37,503 bases of DNA from Chara braunii (taxonomy: Eukaryota; Streptophyta; Charophyceae; Charales; Characeae): the NCBI GenBank assembly GCA_003427395.1, contig BFEA01000001.1:3871-41373 (forward strand), in the 5' to 3' direction. The notes beneath the pieces are model-generated. The model was not told where the DNA came from, did not search any database, and worked only from the letters and a program-made list of their open reading frames with translations. This document shows positions 1 through 8,947 of the stretch, in pieces. The translations under genes and the position numbers were made by a program. The number at the start of each line of letters is the position of its first letter. The stretch's first letter is position 1.

Positions 1-71
<71 letters not shown>

Positions 72-80
72 GAGAGAGTG
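1..80. repeat. (AG)n microsatellite
   Basis: An almost pure AG dinucleotide run with two GT interruptions near its end. It opens the window, so its true left edge is not visible. Confidence 0.97.
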
Positions 81-917
81 AAAGTGACTAGGAGTCGGTC
101 GAGCCGCTCGTCCTAGGAACTGGATCCTCAATCGAGATTCGATTGGGCGAGGATCACCATAGTTTACAGTGATGACTGACTCCAAAAGGAAGAAGCCCCA
201 GAGACTACAAGCGAAGCAGAGTTTCAAGCTTCGGCTGGTACTTCCAGAAATTCGGCTGTGGAGAGGTCGTGCCCTCTGCCTTCGATTCGTGAATGCCGCC
301 CTACGGTCTATCAGTTTGCCAGCCGCTTTATCCGTTGTGAAGCGCTTATATTTATGTCTTTAATGAGACTGCTGAATAGGCCACTGACCTGAACTTCTTC
401 ACAGCTAGCGCCCAATGTATGGGAATCACTCGCTTACAAATCTAAGCGAAGGACTCCGCACTTCATACCTTCCAAGGTGTCCCAGCACATGGCGAGATTA
501 CAGAGAGAGAGAAACAAACAAAGTTTAACAAACAAAAAAGACATTCAGATCAGCAATTGGTGCGGCACAGAGTGATGGAGATGCAAGCATGGGATGTGTT
601 GGAGGTCTGATACATTCAAAATGTTTGATCAGTCCAAATGTATTCGGTCTACATTCCAGTCAAGATACTTTTCGAATGTTGTGTAGTGGAGCGAGGCCCA
701 TAGCGGCAGAAATCAGATGCAAATGGAGGAGGGTAAGAGAGGGTCTTCTTCGAAAGCATGGAGAGTCCGTGTACACATCTGGCAGTCCATGTACACAGTC
801 TTAGAGGAGCCTACCTTCTTCCCCCTGGACGCGATGTCCCTTCAATGTAGCTTTCAGGCCAGATACAGACAGAATGAGCTGGTGTTCGCATTTGGGAGAA
901 GAAGGTGCCACGGGCAG
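81..917. other. no recognisable gene or repeat
   Basis: Mixed-composition DNA with only short open frames (under about 70 codons), none with a recognisable domain. I see no RNA gene, terminal repeat or internal duplication here. Confidence 0.5.
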
Positions 918-1040
918 TCCATCTGAGTAAGGGGGCCATCAGTGATGTTCAGGGGTTCCGTCTGCCTAACGGAAAGCAGAATCGATTATAATTTACGTTG
1001 CAAGTATCGCTATATTGACAGTCGGTCCAACTAAGTAAAG
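918..1040 (+). repeat. modular dispersed repeat, copy 1 (B-A-B)
   Basis: Module A (CATCAGTGATGTTCAGGGG to TTGCAAGTATC, about 75 bp) is followed by module B (GCTATATTGACAGTC to AAGTAAAGGG, about 33 bp). The end of another B module appears to precede A. A recurs at 3132 and 3613, and B recurs at 3579 but before A. The A/B order therefore fits a once-tandem unit of about 110 bp. Family unknown. Confidence 0.75.
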
Positions 1041-1218
1041 GGTGTGATTTAAGGTCACGCCGTGTGCTGTCTTCCGAGCACCTTGTTTCGGGAGGAAAAT
1101 AATAGCGCCCGCTGATCTCAGTGACGACTTCTCGTACGTCCCGCTCACATACAAGTGTCCTTTCCTCGTTATACGAGAAGGGTCGTGATGAGGATACGGG
1201 ATGTTGACACCCAGTCGG

Positions 1219-1302
1219 ATCAGGACAATTCGTCCACATGGCATAAGTGAAATTGACCACATCAGGACAATTCGCCCACATGGCATAAGCAAAATTGACC
1301 AC
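1219..1302. repeat. 42-bp tandem duplication
   Basis: Two adjacent copies of a 42-bp unit starting ATCAGGACAATTCG and ending AATTGACCAC, offset from 1219 to 1261, with about four differences. No function visible. Confidence 0.9.
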
Positions 1303-2160
1303 GTAAGTCCACTCAACCCGTCATTCAATCAAATAAGTAAATAGTCACAATGCTACGTGCTAATTGCCTTCCATCCATCATGCAAACCGATCCAAAAAAT
1401 GTGAGTTTGATCCAATCAAGAAGGTAATCATCATTCATTGAGTGAGTAGTGAGTGTGCATTCACATAATCACAGCAGAATCTTAGCTCGGTCACCTTAGC
1501 AACAGCACGATCGACGCATGCATGTAACAGACTTCGCATGCACAAACCATCAGATGTTAGGAGGCATGGAAGGAGGGTAAGATCACTTGGTTTTGCTGGT
1601 GCCTCAAATTCAATAACACTCGTTCTTGCGAGGTCCGATTGAATTTGACAGGGACGGGCGGAATAAAGGGATCGTCAGATCGTTTCGGCATTCCATGAGG
1701 TGAACGGAAGCAAAGAAATGAGAATGAGAGAGAGAGAGAACAAGGACATGATCATAGCTTTGATCGAAGAAGGGGACTAAGAAAAAGTGAGAGGGAACTC
1801 TGATCATGCAAACAAGATTGTGGAGGACAACGACTGGTTATCCACCGTGGACTTAGCTTCTAAAAGAACCAGAAGAAGAAGAACCAAAAATCAAGGTGCA
1901 TCGACCTTCTGCTCTTTGATTATGGCCCTTTGTCATGCAACGACTCGTACACACACACCACACCCTTCTTACTCAGGTACTGACAATCCCGGCCACCACA
2001 TACCAACCTCCATACCACAGTGATCGTCTTGCCTAGATCCTGCAGCTCGTCGCAGCCACCCGGCGCACAACCTTGCATACACTGCCTTCAGCTCGTCGGG
2101 ACTGTTCGACTCGCGGTATAAACATCACCTAGCAACGACTTCCCTGAAGTTGGCAGATGG
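1303..2160. other. unassigned region with a short AG tract
   Basis: No gene recognised. A short GA-rich tract lies at about 1720-1742. A frame without an ATG runs from about 2034 to 2272, open for some 80 codons and ending in Arg-rich residues. It has no recognisable domain and runs into purine-rich DNA, so I do not call it a gene. Confidence 0.4.
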
Positions 2161-2590
2161 GTTGAGAGAGAGATTTTCGGATGCGCTTGCAGGTTTTACA
2201 GTTGCAAAGAGGGGAAGGGAAGACGGGGAAGAGTGGGGCGGAGATAGGAGGGGGCGAAGAGAGAGTACACGTTAATTACTTGAGGAAAACCATATGGATC
2301 CTCGCGAGTCTTTCGCAGCCAATCAGATTACAATGCGCGGGGAGTATCGCTCTTTTTGTTGTCTGAGGCTTCGAGTACTCTGGGGAGGGGATCGGTAGGC
2401 AGTTCCTGACTGGGGGTGAAGGCGGGAAGAAAGAGAGCGCAGAGAGTTCCGTGGCATGGGACCAAGATTCGGACGAGAGGGGAAGGGGAGAAGCGTGAAG
2501 ACAGAGGAGGGGGGGGAATAAAAACAGTTACGGGTGAAAGAGAGAAGGTGCAAAGAAGAGGGGTTGAAGATGGCACGGGTCATAGCGGGA
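2161..2590. repeat. purine-rich (G/A) low-complexity tract
   Basis: Strong strand asymmetry: long stretches of G and A on the + strand, especially 2205-2280 and 2415-2570. The long open frames seen here on both strands are by-products of this composition. Confidence 0.7.
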
Positions 2591-2811
2591 GGTGGGGAAA
2601 GCTTGCATACATGGCGCCGGCGCAGAAAAGAAAAGGGCACCGAAACAATTACGTTTCGTTCATCCTAATTCTAAAACTAAATCAAGATTGAAAAATTCAA
2701 AAGCAATATCACTGCGCGAAAATCGTACGTCTATATAGCTTCCTACTTAAAACTCACAGAGCTTTCAAAGGCGAGTGCGGGAACAACCACTTGCAAGAAA
2801 GGACACGTCAG

Positions 2812-2914
2812 CCAGAGGCGCGCTCGTAATTTTTTGGAGTTCCCAACCGCCGAACAAAATTCCCAGAGGCGCGCCCGTAATTTTTTGGAGTTCCCAACCG
2901 CCGAACAAAATTCC
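2812..2914. repeat. 51-bp tandem duplication
   Basis: Two near-identical 51-bp copies starting CCAGAGGCGCGC and ending CGAACAAAATTCC, beginning at 2812 and 2863, with a single visible difference. A partial third fragment (AAGGCGCGCGTAATTCC) follows at about 2929. The high identity implies a recent duplication. Confidence 0.93.
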
Positions 2915-3131
2915 TAGCGTGATCGCTAAGGCGCGCGTAATTCCTACGTAGATGCATGGATTGCCGAAAAGAAATTGCGAAGAAGTCTGAAAAAAGAAAC
3001 ATTGTCTTAGACGTGAGAGGGCTTGGTTGGCCTGCGATTCCATGATTAAAGTAATAGCAAAAAGAGGAGTAACCCCAAAAGCCCAAGGCTTCAGAATATC
3101 GTTTGGGTACAGAAGCTGGTATGTCACAGGG

Positions 3132-3213
3132 GGGCATTAGCGATGTTCAGGGGCTCCTTCTGCCTAAATGGAAAGCAGCATACAATTATCATTTATGTGT
3201 TTAACCAGCAGTA
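3132..3213 (+). repeat. modular dispersed repeat, copy 2 (module A)
   Basis: Matches module A of the 918-1040 repeat (GCATTAGCGATGTTCAGGGG, CTTCTGCCTAAATGGAAAGC, ATTATCATTTATG). It diverges after about 75 bp and has no B module beside it. Confidence 0.7.
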
Positions 3214-3340
3214 CCTTTCCCATAGGTCAGCCACGGGCACTGCACACCAGCCCAAAAATCAAAACTGGCCGCCGATTCGATTTATCGGTGGCCACCCTTC
3301 TGTTTCAGGCCAGCGCGTTACCTGGCGCGCCTCTGAAAAA

Positions 3341-3393
3341 ATAGCTGGGAAAAGGTACTGGTGGTTTAAACTACCAGTACTTGGCCCAGCTAT
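3341..3393. repeat. 53-bp imperfect palindrome
   Basis: Left arm ATAGCTGGGAAAAGGTACTG and right arm CAGTACTTGGCCCAGCTAT pair around a TTTAAA centre with few mismatches. Half-copies of the same arm recur at 3553-3575 and, inverted, at 3824-3846. Confidence 0.85.
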
Positions 3394-3578
3394 TGATGCT
3401 GAGCCTGAAAACGGGCTGTGCGCCGTTTCGCGCCGACTCGTCCACACAACAAGAAAAAAATGTTTTGGCTGGCGGCGCTAGCCTTTGAGGGCCGGTACCC
3501 CGAGCCTCCTGAAGGTGTGGGCCGCTAACGACAACGCCCCGCGGCCGATGTATGGGCCAAGTACTGATGGTTTAAGAA

Positions 3579-3693
3579 TTGCTATATTGACAGTCAGTCC
3601 CAACTGAGAAAAGGAGCCATCAGCGATGTTCAGGAGTTCCTTCTGCCTAAACAGAAAGCATCATCCAATTGTCATTTATGTTGCAAGTATGAC
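3579..3693 (+). repeat. modular dispersed repeat, copy 3 (B-A)
   Basis: Module B (GCTATATTGACAGTCAGTCC) precedes module A (CATCAGCGATGTTCAGGAG to TTGCAAGTATGAC), the reverse of the main order at 918-1040. Confidence 0.75.
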
Positions 3694-3717
3694 TTGGTGA
3701 ACACATGGAAAGGGGAC

Positions 3718-3781
3718 CAGAAGTGGTTGACTGGTAAACACATGTGACTAAGTAGACAGGTCATGAGTTTGAGTCCTGTCA
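3718..3781 (+). repeat. tRNA-like sequence (SINE head candidate)
   Basis: A box-like TGGTTGACTGGTAAACACA at about 3723-3741 and B box-like GAGTTTGAGTCC at about 3765-3776 are spaced as in a tRNA. No foldable acceptor stem is visible, so a tRNA-derived retroposon head is more likely than a tRNA gene. Confidence 0.45.
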
Positions 3782-4097
3782 GAAAAGGAAAAGGGACAAG
3801 GTTCCACGACCAGAAGGACCTGTTTGAACCACCAGTACCTCTCCCAGGCAAACTTTTGCCAGGAATTTGTCTACCACCGCATTCCTTGGCGGCTTGGCTT
3901 CACGGACCGTTTTGACTGGCGGCTCCAGCCAGAACAGGAAAGCGGGAGTGCTGCACTTGTTTTGGAATTGCCACGCCAGCAGAAGATTAGCATGGTCCCT
4001 GTGCAAGGAAGGCACGCACAAATCGAAATACTAAGAGGCTCGGAGGTACTGGAACCAAAGAAAAAGGTAAAATAAAGTTAAAGACTAGCTAAGGATG

Positions 4098-4616
4098 TTT
4101 TGCCAGGGGCCCGGGCGCCTAACTTGTGGCCGGACACACGCCCAGGTGCCTGGCCGGGCATGAACCCTGGGCAGGGTTCAGGGCAGCCCCAGTGCAAGAA
4201 AAAAAAAAACAGAAAAAGAAAGTTCAGGAACAAAAATCTTGTGTAGAATGCAATACCAGCGATTTTTGGCTGAGGATCCTATCCGAATTCCTCACGGACT
4301 CTTAAGGTAAAAAAGAAAACGACAGAATCAGACTAAGCCACCCGCTTTTAGACTCCTTTAGCCCCTTGAAAACTAACTTATACCCCCCTTCCCCACCCCT
4401 TGACAGCCAAAACTTGGAAAGAGAAAGGACCCCGGATTTAAGCTCCCCTGGGCATGTGCAGAACCCCCGCACCCTATAGTAGGAGAAAAAAAAAAAAAAA
4501 AAAAAAGGCTGATTCTTGCCTGCACGGGATGCCCTGTGCAGGTGACTCCCTTGCGACTTGCAGTGCACCAATTTTTAGGGCACTGCACTCTGCACAGCAT
4601 ATCTTTTTTTTTTTTT
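4098..4616. mobile_element. GC-rich palindromic cluster plus A/T runs, possible miniature element
   Basis: A cluster of GGGCCCGGGCGCC-type palindromes and GGGCAGGG repeats (4105-4190) is followed by an A-run (4200-4210) and a 500-bp body with a second A-run (4486-4506). Two hairpins follow: CCTGCACGGG/CCCTGTGCAGG at 4519-4542 and TGCAGTGC/GCACTGCA at 4559-4587. A T-run (4604-4616) closes it. The layout resembles the two hAT-like elements at 14.3-16.6 kb, but no terminal repeat pair or target duplication could be found. Confidence 0.3.
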
Positions 4617-5216
4617 TACATACTCACGGGACTCCCCTCCTACCACCTCTCTCGGTATATCTCCTGGCGCACCCCCACTCCTTCTCTATCTTACCTCATG
4701 CGAGGAACATCACTCTTCTGGAGCAACCTGACCAGACAGCGGGCGCTGGCACTGACGCTGAATGAGCTCCCCCATTCAGCCCCAGTTGAGGCACTCGCAT
4801 ACAAGCCTCGTTATACGGTTATCCCGGAGTGAGGCGCAAAGTTCTCAACTAGTCCCGTGCACAGTAAGGGCACCCATAGGCAGTGCCTAATGGTCGGCTA
4901 ACCAAGGTCTAACCCACAAGCCCCCGTACCTCTAAGCACCAACCCAGCACATTGTGGTTCATATATAGCTACTGTTGGTTGTTGAATATGCTGGTTGTTG
5001 TGTGAGCTAGTGTAATATCATAGTCTGTATTGATGCATGTGGTTGCTTTCTGCCACCAATGAGCCTTGCTTATGTCTGTTCGCTAGGGAGAATCAGCCAG
5101 TGGTAGTGGTGGAGATATCAACCCTCATTAACTAACCCACCTCCCCAGAATGGGTCTACAGCCATCGAGAGTAGGACACACCTCTTAATTCAACATTGAT
5201 TTCCCTCCAAGGAACC
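4617..5216. other. unassigned flank of the LTR element
   Basis: No gene recognised. A block of about 60 bp starting CTCCTGGCGCACCCCC at 4661 has a clear relative at 10511 inside the LTR element. The last bases are the insertion target of that element. Confidence 0.4.
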
Positions 5217-5221
5217 CCTGC
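5217..5221. repeat. 5-bp target-site duplication, left copy
   Basis: CCTGC here and CCTGC at 11979-11983 directly abut the two LTRs. A 5-bp duplication is standard for Ty3/gypsy integration. Confidence 0.9.
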
Positions 5222-5524
5222 TATAGCGGACCTCTGGTTGGCCTGTGAGACCAGCCCCTTGGCCTGTTCTCACAGGCCTGTCTTGTATTCGGGGTAGTCC
5301 AGTCCAGGACGGCACCTCTGTCAGTACCAGCCAGTCCAGTCCAGTCAGTCCGCTGGGGTATACCCCAGCCAGAGCTCTATTTCGGATCATTCTGCATTCA
5401 CACAGTTTGGAGTACGTGCGTTGGAGTCTCGCGTGGGAGCTGCGCTGTGCCATCTTGCTCCACTCTCATCCTCCATCTCCGTTTCTATTCCAGGCGGAGC
5501 ACCACACCTGGTGGGTCCGCCACA
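5222..5524 (+). repeat. 5' LTR
   Basis: Starts TATAGCGGACC (the expected TG start mutated to TA) and ends GGTCCGCCACA. These ends form an inverted repeat of about 11 bp. The matching LTR lies at 11675-11978. Confidence 0.94.
5353..5368. promoter_or_regulatory. 16-bp perfect palindrome in the 5' LTR
   Basis: CTGGGGTATACCCCAG is a perfect palindrome and is conserved in the 3' LTR (11806-11821) although the LTRs differ at about 8% of sites. It follows a CCAGT-rich direct repeat. A protein-binding site or core promoter element is possible; this is inference. Confidence 0.5.
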
Positions 5525-5525
5525 G

Positions 5526-5537
5526 TGGTATCGGAGC
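5526..5537 (+). other. primer-binding site (tRNA-iMet type)
   Basis: TGGTATCGGAGC begins 2 bp after the 5' LTR. It differs at one base from the plant LTR-retrotransposon PBS complementary to the initiator methionine tRNA 3' end (TGGTATCAGAGC). Confidence 0.9.
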
Positions 5538-5654
5538 GGGAACGTTCCCCACTCCCACCCACCACACCGCACAGCAGGGAAAACAGCAAGACAAGTGGCG
5601 TCACAAGCGCCAAGGCCGCTGCGCTACGTGGCCCACTGCCCCGCTCCACTCCCG

Positions 5655-5745
5655 GATTATTTATTATCGAGATCCAGGATGCTGCAGCTGCCAGGATTTG
5701 AACCTGGGCAGCTGCTGGCCATGCGCGTGTGTAGCCACCTCTATA
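5655..5745 (-). repeat. tRNA-like sequence, minus strand
   Basis: On the minus strand a good B box (GGTTCAAATCC, 5694-5704) lies downstream of a degenerate A box near 5735. No cloverleaf closes. Likely a tRNA-derived retroposon fragment within the leader of the LTR element. Confidence 0.45.
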
Positions 5746-5773
5746 ACACACTATCCATAGGGTGTGCATAAGC

Positions 5774-5820
5774 TGGTAAGGCGGCACGGTGGTGTTGACG
5801 ACATGCCGTGCCAGCTTAAA
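5774..5820. repeat. inverted repeat (hairpin)
   Basis: AAGCTGG and GGCACGG pair with CCGTGCC and AGCTT across a spacer of about 20 bp. A C-homopolymer stretch (5821-5842) follows. Confidence 0.55.
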
Positions 5821-6187
5821 CCCCCCCCCACCCCCCCCCCCCAATCGCGCACCGGCCAGCACAACAGCAGCGGGCAGGCAACTATTTGCCCCTCCCACCC
5901 CACCCCCACGGCGGTGGGGAGACACCGTGGCTGCTGCTGCCTGAGCCCGTGGCCATTGCAGTACCACGTGGCACCCTGCTGTGGACCATGAAGACCCCCT
6001 GATCAGGGGCTGCTCTACAGTGGTGAGGGTCTGCTCACACAGCACACACTGGATCTGCAGTGCTGTTGCTAGGGGCTGATCAAGATCTCAGCCCCCTCCC
6101 TCCTCCAGTTGGCTTGCTGCAGTGAAGGCCAAGACCCTCCTAGTCTTGGTATACCTTGTGCCCTTGGAGACACTAAGGGTCAGGTAT

Positions 6188-6720
6188 CATCTCTCTCTTC
6201 CCTCTCCCTACTAATCCACTTTTTCTACCTTTTATCTCTCCTCTTACTCACCCTCTCTACTTCTTCCTCTTCTACCTCACTCACTTCCTTCTAATCACTC
6301 TTACTACTCATACTCCTCTCCCCACCCCACCTTTTCTCCCACCACCCACTATTTTACTCTATTTTATTCATTTTTTTTTTTTTTCTCCTCTTTTCTCTTT
6401 GCTTCTTGATCCCTCTCCACCTTTCCCATCCCTTTCTCCCCCATTCTCTCACCCTCCTGTCCCCCAACTACAACCCCATCACTTCCCTCATCTCCCCCTT
6501 CACTTTTTTTCTCTCTTTCACCTATTTCTTTTTTTTCTCCTTCACTTTTTCATCCCCCTTCCCCCCAACTTCGAAATTTTTCTGTTTTTCTTCTTTTTAT
6601 CTTTCTCTTGATTTATATTTCCTCTTTTTTTCCAAAAAATCGAATTATNTTATTCCCCACCTTCTTTTCTCATTTTTTGATTTATTTTATTTTTTTTAAT
6701 TTATTCTGAAAATTTGAATT
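6188..6720. repeat. pyrimidine-rich leader tract
   Basis: About 500 bp of C/T-rich, T-run-rich DNA with one unresolved base at 6649. The open frames here have Phe/Ser/Leu-rich low-complexity translations and are not treated as genes. Confidence 0.7.
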
Positions 6721-6782
6721 TGTTTGCAGCACCCTTAAATCTGAGTAGGAATTAGTCATTCTTGCTTTCGACACACGTTTTG

Positions 6783-7066
6783 ACCCCGTGGGGGTAACGA
6801 AGTGCTGCCAAAATTTTCTCATTTTACTTTGCCTTTCTTTTTGACGGGACACTTCAACCCCAATGGGGGTAACGAAATGCTGCCGAAAGTTTGTACTCAT
6901 TTATCTATTTCTATTTACTTCTTTATTTATTTATTTATTATTATTTTTATTTATTTTTTTTAATTTTAATTTGTGGCATTTTGAAACCCAGTGTGCTTAT
7001 CTTTGTCTCTCCTTTCCCTTGGCATATTCTTTACCCCATGGGGGGTAGGGAAATGCTGCCGAAAAA
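6783..7066 (+). repeat. three-copy motif CCCC-GGGG then TGCTGCCGAAA
   Basis: Three copies, at 6783-6810, 6856-6890 and 7032-7066. Each has a CCCC(A/G)TGGGG-type palindromic core, then GTAACGAAATGCTGCC or GTAGGGAAATGCTGCC, then an A-rich tail. They are spaced by AT-rich DNA (74 and 176 bp) in the leader of the LTR element. Function unknown; RNA stem-loops or repeated packaging or regulatory sites are possible. Confidence 0.8.
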
Positions 7067-7245
7067 TTCAAAAAAATAAATATTAATTTTCTCTTCACAT
7101 TTTGTTTCCTTATCTTTTTAATTATTTTTATTCTTTATTTATTCTTTATTTATTTTTATTTTTCTTTCGAAATTTCATTGTTTATTTATTTTTATCTTCC
7201 CCTCCCCCTCCATGGTCGCTATTCTCTTTTCTTGATTAGATCACC

Positions 7246-7322
7246 GATACCCTACCCTAACCACTCAAACCCCGGTTAGGGATTTCTTAGGGTTTTTCTA
7301 GGGTTTAGGGTTCTCCTAACCC
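7246..7322. repeat. telomere-like TTTAGGG cluster
   Basis: ACCCTACCCTAACC on one side and TTAGGG, TCTTAGGG, CTAGGGTTTAGGG on the other give several plant-type telomeric heptamers in opposite orientations within 75 bp. Such motifs occur in promoters and leaders (telo boxes) and at interstitial sites. This one lies just before the gag remnant. Confidence 0.6.
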
Positions 7323-7489
7323 CCCTACTTCCCCTTTCCATTCGGGCACCCTGGACCCGAGACACCCTTCCCTCTTTGCGGGCGCCCGCGCTCAACTCAC
7401 TGGCGCTACCTGTCGCTTTCTAGCGCGGACGCCCCCCTACGCCCTCCGCTCACGCGGACCTCGTCAATCCGGTTCCCCCGTCCTCCGAC

Positions 7490-7904
7490 ATGGTGGCCAC
7501 AACGGAGCTTCCTCCTCCGCTGCCTCCGACCCGGCGCTCCTAGTGACCGTCCACGCTCCTAGCGCGACGGTCGCCACGGGTCAGGCCTTCCCTCACCCTA
7601 AGAGCACACCCGTCCAGATTTCGCTCACTACGGTCACGGGACTACAAACCTCTGTCGCGGTCTCAGCTTTTCCAGGTCCCCCGCTTCTCCCTCCCCTTCG
7701 CACGACCACAACGTCTCCTGGCTCTCCCCTCATGGGATGGCCCGCCCCGCTCGTGCGTCCATTTCCCCCACTTTTCCTCCTGTCACTCCTCCCTCGATCT
7801 ACGTTCGACGTCTCAAGGACGAGCTTGCGCAAACCTGGGCCGACCTCAACCCTCTTACGCCTTCAACCACCCCTACCCTCATATGTGGTCGTGCCTTAAC
7901 CGAG
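7490..7904 (+). pseudogene. gag: gag N-terminal remnant of the LTR element
   Basis: An ATG at 7490 (MVATTELPPPLPPTRR) opens a Pro/Thr/Ser-rich frame that stops after about 18 codons. The coding appearance then continues in two other frames: GQAFPHPKSTPVQ and later PPSIYVRRLKDELAQTWADL, which looks like the start of a capsid-type region. At least two frameshifts are therefore present. It lies where gag should be, after the leader, but stops after about 130 codons and joins integrase sequence directly. Matrix, capsid, nucleocapsid and most of pol are deleted. The assignment rests on position and composition, not on a recognised gag motif. Confidence 0.5.
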
Positions 7905-8947
7905 TCGTGCGTGACCACGACTTACCTCTGAGAATCATATCTGACCATGACCTGTGTTTTACCAGCCGATTCTGGCGATGACTCAATGAGGTGTACGACA
8001 CCCAACTCCACTTCTCCTCGTCTTACCATCCCCAGACTGATGGTCAGACCGAGGTCACGAACAGGACTCTCGGAGATATTATTTGAAAGATTGTTCGTGA
8101 CGACCAGCAGTGAGATCTTCATCTCGCTCAAGCGGAGATAACCTACAACTATGCCGTCTCGACAGCCACGGGGATATCACCTTACTATTGTGACCTCGAC
8201 TATCACCCTCGTGTTCCCGCGAACTTCCTTTGACCGTCATGGATGCACCCTGACACAAGTTGTCCCACGCTGGATGATTGGGTTGCATACATGACATCGA
8301 TCATGAAGACCGCGCAAGAGCACATAGCCGTTTCCCAGACTCGCATGGCCGCACGTGCAAACCGATCGAGGATGGATCACCCATTCAAAGTCGATGATGA
8401 TGTGTTTGTCGTCGCCCGCCACTTACAGCTCGAAGCGGACATGCTTCACAAGTTTCGGCGTCGCTTATTTGGCCCATGCCGCATTCTCCAGACTGTCGGT
8501 TCTGATACAGCTTCTAGCCCGGTCAGCTTCCGTGTGAAGCTGCCCGATAACCTACGCTAGACTCGTGTGCACGATATCTACCATGTCTCGTTATTGCGTC
8601 CCTACCGCAGATCGTCTGAGCGTTTCGTTGGACGACCATATGAGCGCCCTCCACCCATCATGGTGGACGGTCAGGAGGAGGCTACTTGGAAGGGTTACCC
8701 TGATGAGGAGGCTACTTGGGAGCCCCTCGAGCACTTGCAGCACGCTCGTGTATTGGTGCGTGCCTATGACCGTGCTCGTCGTGCTGGGTTGACGACTCCT
8801 CCTCAACCCACCGACCCTCCTTCTCCCTCGGCTGAGGAGGCAACTGAAGTTGAGCCTGCTCCATCTGAGGCAGATCTTCAACAGCAGCCGGATGCTTATG
8901 AGCGTTCACAACGCACTCGTCGTCGTCTTGCTCGATACGACGATTGA
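7905..8947 (+). pseudogene. pol: integrase C-terminus plus damaged chromodomain (Ty3/gypsy pol remnant)
   Basis: One frame runs through the whole segment but carries five stops (7979, 8084, 8111, 8231, 8558), most explicable by C-to-T or G-to-A changes. Visible features in order are the second catalytic aspartate context (ISDHDLCFTSRFW), the conserved SYHPQTDGQTE motif with the third catalytic residue, a linker and a C-terminal domain (KFRRRLFGPCRI, HDIYHVSLLRPY). A chromodomain tail (ATWKGYPDEEATWEP) follows. The first catalytic aspartate and zinc-binding domain are missing. The chromodomain lacks its N-terminal beta strands and contains a 30-bp duplication. A hydrophilic tail ends at 8947. 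It cannot encode active integrase. Chromodomains normally steer chromoviruses to heterochromatin. Confidence 0.93.
8675..8719 (+). repeat. 15-bp direct repeat inside the chromodomain
   Basis: GAGGAGGCTACTTGG occurs at 8675-8689 and 8705-8719 (period 30 bp, in frame). It duplicates the Glu-Glu-Ala-Thr-Trp stretch and sits where the start of the chromodomain should be. Confidence 0.9.

Larger units (their letters stand above)
3553..3846. mobile_element. 294-bp segment bounded by 23-bp inverted repeats
   Basis: Left end TGGGCCAAGTACTGATGG and right end CCACCAGTACCTCTCCCA are inverted copies (18 of 23 positions match by eye). Both are related to the palindrome at 3341-3393. The interior carries modules B and A of the dispersed repeat and a tRNA-like sequence. 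No clear target-site duplication flanks the ends. A miniature inverted-repeat element is one reading; remnants of palindrome amplification is another. Confidence 0.45.

Noticed and set aside
2323-2691. overlapping open frames on both strands
   Set aside because: Produced by the purine-rich composition, which removes stop codons in several frames.
5485-6045. 186-codon minus-strand open frame
   Set aside because: It covers the PBS, the C-homopolymer and GC-rich leader of the LTR element. Its Gly/Ala-rich translation has no domain.
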